Assembly (NCBI RefSeq): GCF_024612015.1
Contig: NZ_CP102512.1
Coordinates: 682,001 to 746,000, forward strand
Direction: 5' to 3'
From: Streptomyces sp. CA-210063
GTDB lineage: Bacteria; Actinomycetota; Actinomycetes; Streptomycetales; Streptomycetaceae
Length of the DNA: 64,000 nt
Both the position numbers and the translations under genes were made by a program. Under the pieces are notes generated by a model. That model worked only from the letters and a program-made list of their open reading frames with translations. It was not told the origin of the DNA and did no database searches. Shown here in pieces: positions 55,017 to 63,856 of this stretch. Position 1 is the stretch's first letter. Each line of letters begins with the position of its first letter.

Positions 55017-55718
55017 TCACCGCGTCCAGTAGGCGATATTACGGAAGCGGGCCTCGGCGCGGCCGGAGCCGTGGTGGTAGACGCCGTTCTTGAAGTAGCG
55101 GGTGGCGGGGCCCCGGTCGTCGACCGTGAGGACGAGGGAGTCGTCGAAGTAGACCTTGATGGTGCCGGTCCCGCTGCTCGCCTCGTGGGCGATCTTCACG
55201 TTGAACCAGGTGTCGTACGCGTTGGTCTTGAGCACCGTGCCGTCGTAGCGCCGCACGGTGCCGCCGCCTGTGTTGTAGGCGTTGAGCATGATGTCGGTGG
55301 CCGGCGTGCCCGAGGGGCGGCGGGTTCGCAAGGTCTGGACGAAGGACGCGCCGTCGGTGCCGGCCGGGAGGTAGACGTCGGCGTCCCACATGTGGTCGCC
55401 CGTCGTGTAGTCGTTCTTCCAGCGCATCTCGGTGCGCGGGTCGGTGGAGTTGCCCTCCTCGAACGGCTCGTCGGTGCTGTACACCCACATGCGGTGGACG
55501 CCACCGCTGTAGCTGTGCCGGTCGCTCAGGTCGAGGTTCCAGGGCTTCTGCCAGCTGTACGTGAACGAGGTCCGCGTCCAGCCGTCGGTCGGATCGGCGG
55601 CCGGTGCGGCCGGTACCGCCGTCGCGGCGGCGGCGGCGAGCGGGGAGTGCGACAGGGTCAGCGCGGCACCGCCGGCCAGCACGCCGGCTCCTGCCCGTAA
55701 GACGGTTCGCCTCTTCAT
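55017..55718 (-). CDS. Secreted polysaccharide lyase, PL7-like jelly roll
   Basis: 233 residues from the ATG at 55718 (AAGGA upstream); the longer open frame before it is non-coding. A twin-arginine-like signal (MKRRTVLRAGAGVLAGGAAL) ends near residue 40. The mature protein has DPRTEMRW and YFKNGVYHHG, counterparts of the RTELR and YFKAGxYNQ motifs of alginate-lyase-2-fold enzymes (PL7 and relatives such as PL20). The central QIH motif of true alginate lyases reads FVQTLRT here, so the substrate probably differs, perhaps a glucuronan. It should depolymerise an acidic polysaccharide outside the cell. Confidence 0.78.
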   Translation of the reverse strand: MKRRTVLRAGAGVLAGGAALTLSHSPLAAAAATAVPAAPAADPTDGWTRTSFTYSWQKPWNLDLSDRHSYSGGVHRMWVYSTDEPFEEGNSTDPRTEMRWKNDYTTGDHMWDADVYLPAGTDGASFVQTLRTRRPSGTPATDIMLNAYNTGGGTVRRYDGTVLKTNAYDTWFNVKIAHEASSGTGTIKVYFDDSLVLTVDDRGPATRYFKNGVYHHGSGRAEARFRNIAYWTR

Positions 55719-55858
55719 CAGGGTCCTTCCCGGAATGAATACATCGGAGGGGTCAAACGTCTGGACCATGTTGCCAAAGTGAGCATGGGGCCCAATTCCG
55801 CTCTCCCACAGCCTAATTCCGGCCTGCATTGAGTCGAATCTCGCCATCACCCCGACCA

Positions 55859-55907
55859 TTGACAGGTACACGAAGTCTGCCTAGGTTCGCCAATACACCC
55901 GATGTAT
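55859..55907 (+). promoter_or_regulatory. Promoter with inverted repeat before the GH95-GH97 operon
   Basis: TTGACA (55859-55864), 17 bases, TAGGTT (55882-55887) is close to a consensus promoter. ATACA-CCCGA-TGTAT (55893-55907), a perfect five-base inverted repeat with a five-base centre, covers the expected transcription start and may be an operator. No regulator gene lies nearby. Confidence 0.7.
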
Positions 55908-55936
55908 CGATGACCCTTCAGGTCTGGAGGACGATG

Positions 55937-58276
55937 ATGACCTCGCAGTCGGGGAGTCACTCACCCCTGCCCCGCCGCGCCGTGCTCGGTACCGCGCTGG
56001 GCGGAGCGGCGGTGGCGGCCCTGCCCGGGACGGCCCATGCCGGACAGCCCTTACCGGCGGCGGCACCGTCCGCCGATGCCGATGCGGTGGCCTCAGGCGG
56101 CAGACGCCCCTGGAGACTCCGCTCCACCATGACCACCGACCGCTCCTGGGAGGGTTTCCTGCGCGACCAGGACCTCCGATGGACGAGGCTGCCCACCCGC
56201 TGGTACGAGGGGCCGTTCCTCGGTGACGGGCTGCTCGGCAGCATGATCTACCAGGAGCCGGGCGCCCACCAGATCCGCTTCACCGTGCAGCACGGCCGGG
56301 TCCAGGACCACCGGCCCGAGTTCGGCAGCGGCTGGGGCACCTGCCGACTGCCGGTCGGACACCTGACACTCGAACCGGTCGGCACCATCACCTCCGTCGA
56401 CTGGCGGCTGAGCCTGTGGAACGCCGAACTCACCGGCACCATCACGACCACCGCCGGCACCCTCACCTTCTCCGCCCTCATCCACGACGAGGTCCTGGCC
56501 GTCCGCGCGAAGGCCAAGGGCGGCGAACGGGTCAGCTGGACCTTCCACCCCGAGGAGGCCATCAGCCCCCGGAAGATCAGCGAGGCCCCGCCCGCCGGCT
56601 ACACCGCCAACCCGCCCTGGACGACGCGCACCACCGCCGACGGCACCGAGCAGGTGCTCCAGCCCCTCACCGGCGGCGGCCAGACCGCCACCGCGTACCG
56701 CCGCTCCGGCGACGAACTGCTGCTCAGCGTCGGGCACAGCTCGCCCTCGACCACCGCCGCCGAGGCCGACTCGTTGCGCCACCTCCGGCGCGCGGCGTCG
56801 TACGGCGCTCTCCGGCGGCGGCACCTGCGCTGGTGGCACGCCTTCTACCCGAAGAGCTTCGTCTCGTTCCCCGATCAGCGGCTGCAGAGCTTCCACTGGA
56901 TCCAGCTCTACAAGGTCGCCTCCGCCAGCCGCGCGGGCGGCCCCGTCATGGCCACCTCGGGGCCGTGGCTGGAGCCGACGCCGTGGCCCGCGGTCTGGTG
57001 GAACCTCAACATCCAGCTGGAGTACTGGCTCGTCCACGGCTCCAACCACCTGGAACTCGACTCACTCGCCACCACCGTGCGGCAGAACCAGGAACAGCTG
57101 ATCGCCAACGTGCCCGCCGCCTACCGCGCGGACAGCTCCGGCGTCGGTCGCAGCTCCGACATGTTCGCCAACCGGGGGGTGGGCCGGCCGGGCAGCGGCA
57201 CCGAGGTCGGCAACCTCACCTGGGCACTGCACAACGTGTGGCTGACCTACCGGCACTCCATGGACAAGGCCCTGCTGCGCGACACGGTCTTCCCCGTGCT
57301 GCGCCGGGCGATCAACTACTACCTGCACTTCCTCACCCCGGGCAGCGACGGCAAGCTGCATCTGCCGAGCACGCTCTCGCCCGAGTACCCGGTCGTGCCG
57401 CCGCAGGACACCAACTACGACCTGGCCCTCATCCGCTGGGGGTGCCAGACGCTGATCGAGTCGGCCGAACTGCTCGGTGTGGACGACGAGTTGATCCCGC
57501 GCTGGCAGGAGGTGCTGGCCCGGCTGACGCCGTACCCGGTCGACGACAACGGCTTCATGATCGGCGCGGACACCCCGTACGCGCAGTCCCACCGGCACTA
57601 CTCGCATCTGCTGATGGTGTACCCGCTGTACCTCGTCAACTGGGAGCAGCCCGAGAGCCGTGACCTGATCACCAAGTCGGTCGTCCGCTGGCAGGCCCTG
57701 CCCAGCGCGCACCGGGGTTACAGCTACACGGGGGCCGCGTCGATGTACGCGATGACCGGCGACGGCGACACCGCGATCACGTATCTGCGGAAGTTCTTCG
57801 ACCCCACCACCCGCTATCCCTGCCAGGCCAACACCCACTACACCGAGGCCGGTCCGGTCATCGAGACGCCGCTGTCCGCCTCGCAGTCGCTGCACGACAT
57901 GTTCTGCCAGAGCTGGGGCGGCGTGATCCGGGTCTTCCCGGCCGTCCCGTCCGCCTGGGCGGACGTCACGCTGCACGACTTCCGCACCCAGGGTGCCTTC
58001 CTGGTCAGCGCCGTCCGGAAGGCGGGGTCGACCCGGTTCATCCGGATCAGGAGCCTGGCGGGCGAGCCGCTCAAGCTCCGGCACGGACTCAGTGGCCGCC
58101 TCACCGTGCTCCTCGACGACGGCACCCCGGCCCGCACCCAGGACCTGGGCGACGGCACCCTCGCCATCGACCTGCCCCAGGACCGCGAGGTGCTCGTCCA
58201 CGCGGGCTCCCGGCCCGACCTCGTCATCGCGCCCGTCGCCGTCAGCGAGCCGGGCGCGGCCTGGGGACTGCCGTAA
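55937..58276 (+). CDS. Secreted GH95-like glycoside hydrolase
   Basis: 779 residues from the ATG at 55937 (GGAGG six bases upstream; another ATG lies one codon before). A twin-arginine-type signal (SPLPRRAVLGTALGGAAVAALPGTAHA) leads to a beta domain (TRWYEGPFLGDGLLGSMIYQEPG), then a helical barrel. Segments such as LPSTLSPEYPVVPPQDTNYD, SHRHYSHLLMVYPLY and SQSLHDMFCQSWGGVIRVFPAVP match the GH95 alpha-L-fucosidase/L-galactosidase layout. I cannot verify catalytic residues. It would act on fucose- or galactose-bearing side chains outside the cell, complementing the GH29 fucosidase. The GH97 gene follows after 44 bases. Confidence 0.85.
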   Translation: MTSQSGSHSPLPRRAVLGTALGGAAVAALPGTAHAGQPLPAAAPSADADAVASGGRRPWRLRSTMTTDRSWEGFLRDQDLRWTRLPTRWYEGPFLGDGLLGSMIYQEPGAHQIRFTVQHGRVQDHRPEFGSGWGTCRLPVGHLTLEPVGTITSVDWRLSLWNAELTGTITTTAGTLTFSALIHDEVLAVRAKAKGGERVSWTFHPEEAISPRKISEAPPAGYTANPPWTTRTTADGTEQVLQPLTGGGQTATAYRRSGDELLLSVGHSSPSTTAAEADSLRHLRRAASYGALRRRHLRWWHAFYPKSFVSFPDQRLQSFHWIQLYKVASASRAGGPVMATSGPWLEPTPWPAVWWNLNIQLEYWLVHGSNHLELDSLATTVRQNQEQLIANVPAAYRADSSGVGRSSDMFANRGVGRPGSGTEVGNLTWALHNVWLTYRHSMDKALLRDTVFPVLRRAINYYLHFLTPGSDGKLHLPSTLSPEYPVVPPQDTNYDLALIRWGCQTLIESAELLGVDDELIPRWQEVLARLTPYPVDDNGFMIGADTPYAQSHRHYSHLLMVYPLYLVNWEQPESRDLITKSVVRWQALPSAHRGYSYTGAASMYAMTGDGDTAITYLRKFFDPTTRYPCQANTHYTEAGPVIETPLSASQSLHDMFCQSWGGVIRVFPAVPSAWADVTLHDFRTQGAFLVSAVRKAGSTRFIRIRSLAGEPLKLRHGLSGRLTVLLDDGTPARTQDLGDGTLAIDLPQDREVLVHAGSRPDLVIAPVAVSEPGAAWGLP

Positions 58277-58320
58277 AGGCCACCGTCAGGACCACATACT
58301 CATCATCAGGGAGGGTTCTC

Positions 58321-60210
58321 ATGGCGGTTCCGATCAGGACCGCGGTCGCCGGGCTCTGCGCCGGGCTGGTGGCCACACTTCTCACGAGCATGCCCGCGCG
58401 GGCCGAACAACGGGACCGCGGCTGGGCTGTGTCCGCGTCGGCACACGCGCCGCGCGCGCAGGTGGCCCTGGACTCCGCCACCGGCGCCTTGAGCCTGACG
58501 GTGTCACGCGGCGGCCGTACGGTCGTCGAGCCGTCGCCCGTCGGCATCGTCACCGAACAGGCCGATCTGTCCAAGGGCCTCCGCTTCCTGCACCGCGAGA
58601 ACCGGGTGATCGACGAGCGGTACCGGGCGAAGTCCGGCAAGCGGCTGGACCGCCGGGTGCGGATGAACGAGACCCGGCTGTCGTTCGCGACCGCCGCCGG
58701 TGCCCGGCTCGACCTGGTCGTCCGGGCCTCCGCCGACGGGGTGGCCTACCGGTACGTCCTGCCCGCCGGGTACGGCGATGTGCTCGGCGAGAGCTCCGCG
58801 TTCAACCTGCCGCCGGACGCGAGCGCGTGGCTCGGTACCTACCGGGCCGACAACGAGGGCCAGTTCGTCCGGTACACCGCCGCGAGCGCCCCCACCGGCG
58901 CGTACTCGAGCCAGGCGCTGTTCGAGACCGACGGCGGCTACACCCTGCTCGCCGAGTCCGACCTCACCGGCGCCTACTCCGGCGCCCGGCTCGCCCACGA
59001 CCAGGGCACCGGCACCTACCGCGTCAAGCTCGCCGACGACCGGGTCAGGACCGACGGCCCCCTCGCCACTCCCTGGCGGGCCATGGTCACCGGTGATCTC
59101 GCGACCGTCACCCGCTCCACCTTCACCGACGACCTCGCCCCCGCCTCCAAGGTCGCCGACCGTTCCTGGATCCGGCCCGGCACCGCGCTGTGGACCTGGC
59201 TCGCCGGCGGCCGCCCGGCCGGCCAGAGCCTCGCCGCGCAGAAGGCCTACGTCGACTACGCCGCCGAACGCGGCTGGCCCTACGAGGCCGTCGACGCGGG
59301 CTGGTACTTCAGGTCCGACGCCTGGGACACCACCGACCCGGACTGGCAGACCAACAGCTGGATGCCTGAGCTCGTCGAGTACGCGCGCGCCAAGGGCGTC
59401 GGGATCATCGTCTGGATCCACCAGCGCGACCTCGACACGGCCGAGGAGCGCGCCCAGTGGCTGCCCACCCTGGAGCGCTGGGGTGTGAAGGGCGTCAAGA
59501 TCGACTTCATGGACTCGGAGGCGCAGTCCACCCTCCGGTGGTACGACGCGATCCTCCCGGAGACCGCCGCCCACCATCTCCTGGTCAACTTCCACGGCTC
59601 CACGATCCCCAAGGGCATCCAGCGCACCTGGCCGCACGTCATGACCCTGGAGGGCGTCGCGGGCGAGGAGAAGCGGACGAACACGGCCGCCCACCTGACC
59701 ACCCTGCCCTTCACCCGCAACGTCATCGGCTCCATGGACTTCACCCCCGGCGCCTTCCAGCGTGTCGGGCTGCGCCCCAACTCCGACGCGGCCGAGGTCG
59801 GTCTCGCCGTCGCCTACGAGTCGGGCCTGCAGATGTTCGCGGGCACCCCCGAGTCGTACGACGCCCGGCCGCTCGCCCGGGCCTACTTCGACCAGGTCCC
59901 CGCCGCCTGGGACGACACGCGGCTCCTGGCCGGACAGCCCGGCGAGGAGGCCGTGCTCGCCCGCCGCAGCGGCGACCGCTGGTTCCTGGGCGGGGTGTAC
60001 GCCGGCCCGGCCCGCACGGCGGAGGTCCCGCTGTCCCTCTCCCCCGGCCGCTGGCTGGTCGAGACGGTCCGGGACGGCACCGACGGCCTCGTCCAGGACC
60101 GGCGGGTGCTTCGCGGTGGCGACACCCTCACGGTCGACATCACCACCAACGGCGGCTTCGCCGCCCTCGCCTGCCCCTGGCGCCCCGGCATCACCACCTG
60201 CTACCGCTGA
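58321..60210 (+). CDS. Secreted GH97 glycoside hydrolase (alpha-galactosidase type)
   Basis: 629 residues, ATG with GGGAGGG upstream. Sec-type signal (AVAGLCAGLVATLLTSMPARA). N-terminal beta-supersandwich (LPAGYGDVLGESSAFNLPPDASAWLGTY spread over residues about 150-180), central barrel with WPYEAVDAGWYF and WGVKGVKIDFMDSE, and a C-terminal beta domain. Asp395 in KIDFMD is at the position of the nucleophile of retaining GH97 alpha-galactosidases; inverting alpha-glucosidases of the family use a different residue. Cotranscribed with the GH95-like gene. It probably removes alpha-linked galactose or similar sugars outside the cell. Confidence 0.88.
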   Translation: MAVPIRTAVAGLCAGLVATLLTSMPARAEQRDRGWAVSASAHAPRAQVALDSATGALSLTVSRGGRTVVEPSPVGIVTEQADLSKGLRFLHRENRVIDERYRAKSGKRLDRRVRMNETRLSFATAAGARLDLVVRASADGVAYRYVLPAGYGDVLGESSAFNLPPDASAWLGTYRADNEGQFVRYTAASAPTGAYSSQALFETDGGYTLLAESDLTGAYSGARLAHDQGTGTYRVKLADDRVRTDGPLATPWRAMVTGDLATVTRSTFTDDLAPASKVADRSWIRPGTALWTWLAGGRPAGQSLAAQKAYVDYAAERGWPYEAVDAGWYFRSDAWDTTDPDWQTNSWMPELVEYARAKGVGIIVWIHQRDLDTAEERAQWLPTLERWGVKGVKIDFMDSEAQSTLRWYDAILPETAAHHLLVNFHGSTIPKGIQRTWPHVMTLEGVAGEEKRTNTAAHLTTLPFTRNVIGSMDFTPGAFQRVGLRPNSDAAEVGLAVAYESGLQMFAGTPESYDARPLARAYFDQVPAAWDDTRLLAGQPGEEAVLARRSGDRWFLGGVYAGPARTAEVPLSLSPGRWLVETVRDGTDGLVQDRRVLRGGDTLTVDITTNGGFAALACPWRPGITTCYR

Positions 60211-60317
60211 CCGGCGCCGACCCGCCGCGCCCACCTCGCCGTCCTGAACGACGGAGAGATGGGCGCGACGGGAACGTACCCGCAGAACGGAGGGGCGGTC
60301 GCTTTGGTGCGGTCGCC

Positions 60318-60623
60318 GACGGTGGGTGCGCGCGACGGTGCGGTCGCCGACGGTGCGTGCGCGCGACGGTGGGTACGCCGACGGTGCGGTCGCCGACGGT
60401 GCATGCGCGCGACGGTGGGTACGCCGACGGTGCGGTCGCCGACGGTGCATGCGCGCGACGGTGGGTACGCCGACGGTGCGGTCGCCGACGGTGCATGCGC
60501 AGACGGTGGGTACGCCGACGGTGCGGTCGCGCGACGGTGCATGCGCAGACGGTGGGTACGCCGACGGTGCGGTCGCGCGACGGTGCATGCGCAGACGGTG
60601 GGTACGCCGACGGTGCATGGCGC
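60318..60623. repeat. 15/16-base minisatellite with 46-base higher-order unit
   Basis: Twenty copies of a 15-16-base unit starting GACGGTG follow each other without spacers. Three variants (ending GGTACGCC, CGGTCGCC and CATGCGCGC) alternate in order, giving a higher-order unit of about 46 bases, with a later version of the third variant shortened to CATGCGCA. The array lies between two convergent genes. All reading frames are open because of base composition, but none has a ribosome site, so I do not call a gene. Confidence 0.9.
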
Positions 60624-60637
60624 CGAGCACGACCCTG

Positions 60638-61795
60638 TCAGCGGCGTAGGCGGGCGTTGAGCCGGGCGGCCTGCCGCGTCAGGTGGGCGACCTCGGCGAG
60701 ATTGGGCGCCTTCTGGGCCGCCTCGAGGTACAGCCGTGCCGCCGTCGCCAGGTCGCCGTCGCGCTCATGGAGGTAGGCCGCCACGGCGGTGTGGCGGGGC
60801 AGTGAGTCGTCCAGCGCGGCGAGCGCCGCCAGGCCGGCGCGTGGTCCGTCGGCCTCGCCGACGGCGACCGCGCGGTTGAGCCGGACGACCGGGCTGTCGG
60901 TCAGGCGTACGAGCTCGTCGTACCACTCGACGATCTGTACCCAGTCGGTCTCCTCGGCGGTGGGCGCGTCGGCGTGGAGGGCGGCGATGGCGGCCTGGGC
61001 CTGGAACTCGCCCAGCCGGTCGCGGGCGAGGGCCGCCTGCAGGATCGTGACCCCCTCGGCGATCATTTTCGTGTCCCACCGGCCCCGGTCCTGCTCGGCG
61101 AGCGGCACCAGGCTGCCGTCGGGCGCGGTCCGCGCGGCGCGCCGGGCGTGGTGGAGAAGCATCAGGGCGAGCAGGCCCGCCACCTCGGGGTGGTCGATCG
61201 CCGCCGCGAGCTGTCGGGTGAGCCGGATGGCCTCGGCGGCGAGGTCGACGTCGCCGGAGTAGCCCTCGTTGAAGACCAGGTAGAGAACGCGCAGCACGGT
61301 GGCCACGTCGCCGGGCTGGTCGAACCGCACGCCGGAGACGGTGCGCTTGGCCCGGCTGATGCGCTGCGCCATCGTCGCCTCGGGGACGAGATAGGCCTGG
61401 GCGATCTGGCGGGTGGTGAGTCCGCCGACGGCGCGCAGGGTGAGCGCGACCGCGGAGGACGGCGTCAGCGACGGGTGGGCGCACAGGAAGTACAGCTGGA
61501 GCGTGTCGTCCACACCGGGCGCGGGCCCGGGCACCGGCTCCTCCTCGACGAGGTCCTCACGCCGGCGGCGGGCGACGTCCGCGCGGGTCGCGTCGAGGAA
61601 CTTGCGCCAGGCCACGGTGACCAGCCAGCCCTTCGCATCCCGCGGCGGGTCGGCCGGCCAGACGCGGACCGCCTCGACGAGCGCGTCCTGCACGGCGTCC
61701 TCGGCCGCCGCGAAGTCGGCTCCGCGGCGGACGAGGACGGCGAGCACGCTCGGCGTGAGGCTCCGGAGCAGGGCCTCGTTCATCGACGAGGTCAC
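60638..61795 (-). CDS. ECF sigma factor, ECF42-like, with C-terminal TPR-like extension
   Basis: 385 residues from the GTG at 61795, which overlaps the previous stop (GTGA); ATG 61783 is an alternative. Sigma region 2 (AAEDAVQDALVEAVRVWPADPPRDAKGWLVTVAW, in two parts around residues 25-60) and region 4 (LTTRQIAQAYLVPEATMAQRISRAKRTV) are followed by a long helical C-terminal part of about 200 residues. That extension replaces an anti-sigma factor in the ECF42 group. The conserved genomic partner of ECF42, a DGPF protein, is encoded directly upstream. Targets in the few studied species are usually the DGPF genes themselves. Confidence 0.92.
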   Translation of the reverse strand: MTSSMNEALLRSLTPSVLAVLVRRGADFAAAEDAVQDALVEAVRVWPADPPRDAKGWLVTVAWRKFLDATRADVARRRREDLVEEEPVPGPAPGVDDTLQLYFLCAHPSLTPSSAVALTLRAVGGLTTRQIAQAYLVPEATMAQRISRAKRTVSGVRFDQPGDVATVLRVLYLVFNEGYSGDVDLAAEAIRLTRQLAAAIDHPEVAGLLALMLLHHARRAARTAPDGSLVPLAEQDRGRWDTKMIAEGVTILQAALARDRLGEFQAQAAIAALHADAPTAEETDWVQIVEWYDELVRLTDSPVVRLNRAVAVGEADGPRAGLAALAALDDSLPRHTAVAAYLHERDGDLATAARLYLEAAQKAPNLAEVAHLTRQAARLNARLRR

Positions 61796-62199
61796 TCCGT
61801 GATGGTGGGCGACACGCCGTAGAAGGGGCGCAGCTCCAGCCACTCATGGATCGGCTTCCCGCCCGCTCCGGGGGCGGCCGACAGTTCCCCGGCCAGTTCG
61901 ACGGCCCGCTCGTAGCTGTCGACGTCGATCACCATCCAGCCGGCGATGAGGTCCTTGGTCTCGGCGAACGGGCCGTCGGTGACGGGCGGGCGCCCCTCAC
62001 CGTCGTACCGGACCCAGGTCCCCTCGGGGGCGAGCGCCTGGCCGTCGACAAACTCTCCGGTCTTCTCCAGCCGGGCCGCGAAGTCGTTCATGTACTGCAC
62101 GTGCGCCGAGATCTCCTCCGGCGTCCACTGGTCCATGGGCACGTCATTGACGGCAGCCGGGGCGCCTCGGTAGTGCTTGAGCAGCAGGTACTTGGCCAT
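61792..62199 (-). CDS. YCII-related DGPF-domain protein
   Basis: 135 residues, ATG with GAGGAG upstream. It has the characteristic motif VTDGPFAETKDLIAGWMVIDVDS (DGPF at 75-78) and the N-terminal MAKYLLLKHY. The family is a ferredoxin-like fold dimer related to YciI, with no firmly known function. Its stop overlaps the sigma factor's start, so the two are translationally coupled, an arrangement conserved for ECF42 sigma factors. Confidence 0.92.
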   Translation of the reverse strand: MAKYLLLKHYRGAPAAVNDVPMDQWTPEEISAHVQYMNDFAARLEKTGEFVDGQALAPEGTWVRYDGEGRPPVTDGPFAETKDLIAGWMVIDVDSYERAVELAGELSAAPGAGGKPIHEWLELRPFYGVSPTITE

Positions 62200-62355
62200 G
62201 GTCGGTCTCCTCGGTACTGGTGCGACCCATTGTGGTCGCGTTCACAGCGGGGACGGAGCCGGCCACGCGTTCTCGACATCACCGCCCGATTTTTTTCGGC
62301 TCTTGTGGATGAGCGGTGCTCGGGGAGCCGAAATGGGAGCGGCGCCCACGGGTTT

Positions 62356-62430
62356 CGCGGTGGCGGTGGCGGTGAGCTGGTGCTGTAGCCGGACCTTGGC
62401 CAGGCCGTAGTACCGGCATGGGCGCAGGCC
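62356..62430 (-). pseudogene. Remnant of a transposase C-terminus
   Basis: The minus-strand frame reads GLRPCRYYGLAKVRLQHQLT and then ATATA. This resembles the end of DDE transposases of the IS1182/IS5-like groups, where RYRGLPKTRLQHxLTAxAxN is common. Sequence before and after does not continue the family, and no inverted terminal repeats were found. It appears to be a short scar of an old insertion sequence. The rest of 62200-62492 shows nothing that I can support as a gene. Confidence 0.5.
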
Positions 62431-62492
62431 GAAGGCGCGCGGGCAGAGGACAGGAAACCCATCCTCTGGCCGCCAGTCGTCGCTGCCTGAAA

Positions 62493-63308
62493 TCACTGAT
62501 CCGTGTAGCGAGCCGCAGGGGCGGGCCGGAAGCCGCCCGCCATCACCATGGCCTCAGCGGCGAGCAACGCGTCCAGAGCGGAGTCCTGTTCCTCCAGGCC
62601 AGGGACGCAGACGGTCTCACCGAGACGCAGACCCGCGAGGCTGGCCGAGGCCACGTCCTCGGGCAGCATGGCCCGGGGGTTGCCGCGTGAGACGCCACCG
62701 TTCCACTCCGTCGCGACAATGCTGGGGCACACCACCTGGACACGGACCGGGGTATCGGCGAGTTCACCGGCGAGCGTGCGCGTGAATCCCAGGGTGGCGG
62801 TCTTCGCAGCGACGTAGAGCGTACGCCGGGGCGCTCGCGCGGGCGCGTCGTCCGCACCGCCGACGCCGCCGAGGGTGCTGCCCGCGCTGAAGGCGAGGAG
62901 CGAGGCGACGGTGACGACGGCGCCTTCGCCCGCCGCGAGCATTCCGGGAAGTGCGGCGCGGACCAGCTGAATGGGGGCGACGGCGTTGAGGGTGAGCAGG
63001 CGGTCGATCTCGGCCGGGTCGACATCGGTGAGCGGGGCGTAGCCGCCGGCGCCGGCGTTGCTGATCAGCATGCGTACGTCGCCGGCGGCCAGGCGGTCGG
63101 TGACAGCGGCGATGCCGTCGTGGGTGGCGAGGTCGGCGGGCAGCACCTCGACGCTCGCTCCTTGGGCGCGGAGTTCCTCGGCGAGGTCGGCGAGCCGGTC
63201 GGCGCGTCGCGCCACCAGGACGAGGTCGTGGTCGTCTGCGAGAAGACGGGCGTAGGCGGCGCCGATTCCGGAGGAGGCGCCAGTGATCAGAGCGATGGTG
63301 CGAGTCAT
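62493..63308 (-). CDS. Short-chain dehydrogenase/reductase
   Basis: 271 residues from the ATG at 63308; the open frame extends upstream across the MarR promoter and is discarded. Cofactor motif TGASSGIGAAYARLL, the structural SNAGAGG, and the YxxxK pair in YVAAKTA are present. Members of this type act on ketones or alcohols with NADP; the substrate is unknown. The gene is divergent from a MarR regulator with a perfect palindrome between them, so it is the probable regulated target. Confidence 0.88.
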   Translation of the reverse strand: MTRTIALITGASSGIGAAYARLLADDHDLVLVARRADRLADLAEELRAQGASVEVLPADLATHDGIAAVTDRLAAGDVRMLISNAGAGGYAPLTDVDPAEIDRLLTLNAVAPIQLVRAALPGMLAAGEGAVVTVASLLAFSAGSTLGGVGGADDAPARAPRRTLYVAAKTATLGFTRTLAGELADTPVRVQVVCPSIVATEWNGGVSRGNPRAMLPEDVASASLAGLRLGETVCVPGLEEQDSALDALLAAEAMVMAGGFRPAPAARYTDQ

Positions 63309-63339
63309 GGGACCAGTGTCTGCAAACGCTGGGCTCATG

Positions 63340-63351
63340 TCAAACGTTTGA
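63340..63351. promoter_or_regulatory. Perfect palindrome between SDR and MarR genes, candidate MarR operator
   Basis: TCAAACGTTTGA is a perfect 12-base palindrome lying 32 bases before the SDR start and 29 bases before the MarR start. A regulator bound here could control both divergent genes. It resembles typical MarR sites in length and symmetry. Confidence 0.65.
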
Positions 63352-63379
63352 TGCTCATGAAGTGTCGTACCCTTCTCCT

Positions 63380-63856
63380 GTGATACGGAACAACGAGGAG
63401 CCCGTCGGGCTCGACGCGCTTGACCGGGTGACCTGGGCGTTGCGCCGCGCGGAGCTGGCGGTGCAGACACTCAAGGAGCAGCGGCTGCGCCCCCTGGGCC
63501 TGGCGGCCTCGCACTACACGCTCCTGATCTCGGTGCACGCCGAACCGGGCCTGACCGGCGCCGAGCTGGCCCGCCGCCTCAACGTCACCCCGCAGGCCGT
63601 CGCCTCACTGGTGGCACGCCTGGAGAGCCGCGGACAGTTGGAGAGACGCGAGCACCCGCGTCACCGGCACGTGCAGGAACTCCACCTCACCGACGCCGGG
63701 CGGGAGGCGCTGCGCGCGGCCGACAAAGTGATCTCCGACATCGAGGTACAGATCACCGATGGTCTCGGCGCGGAGGAAGGCGCGCAGCTACGGGCGTTGC
63801 TCGACCGGGTGGCCGAGACGGTTCGCGAGGACCGACCCAGCGGTCCCGCCGGCTGA
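63380..63856 (+). CDS. MarR-family transcriptional regulator
   Basis: 158 residues from the GTG at 63380; a GTG six codons earlier is also in frame. Winged helix GLTGAELARRLNVTPQAVASLVARLESRGQLERREHPRHRHVQELHLT in the middle (written here as one domain, residues about 54-102), flanked by dimerisation helices. No ribosome site precedes it, but TACCCT at 63368-63373 is six bases upstream, as in leaderless Streptomyces transcripts. It is divergent from the SDR gene and likely represses it until a phenolic or other small ligand binds. Confidence 0.9.
   Translation: MIRNNEEPVGLDALDRVTWALRRAELAVQTLKEQRLRPLGLAASHYTLLISVHAEPGLTGAELARRLNVTPQAVASLVARLESRGQLERREHPRHRHVQELHLTDAGREALRAADKVISDIEVQITDGLGAEEGAQLRALLDRVAETVREDRPSGPAG

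Noticed and set aside
60318..60623. Possible CRISPR array or repeat-protein gene
   Set aside because: The units are contiguous without unique spacers, so not CRISPR; the repeated peptides in all frames lack a start with a ribosome site.
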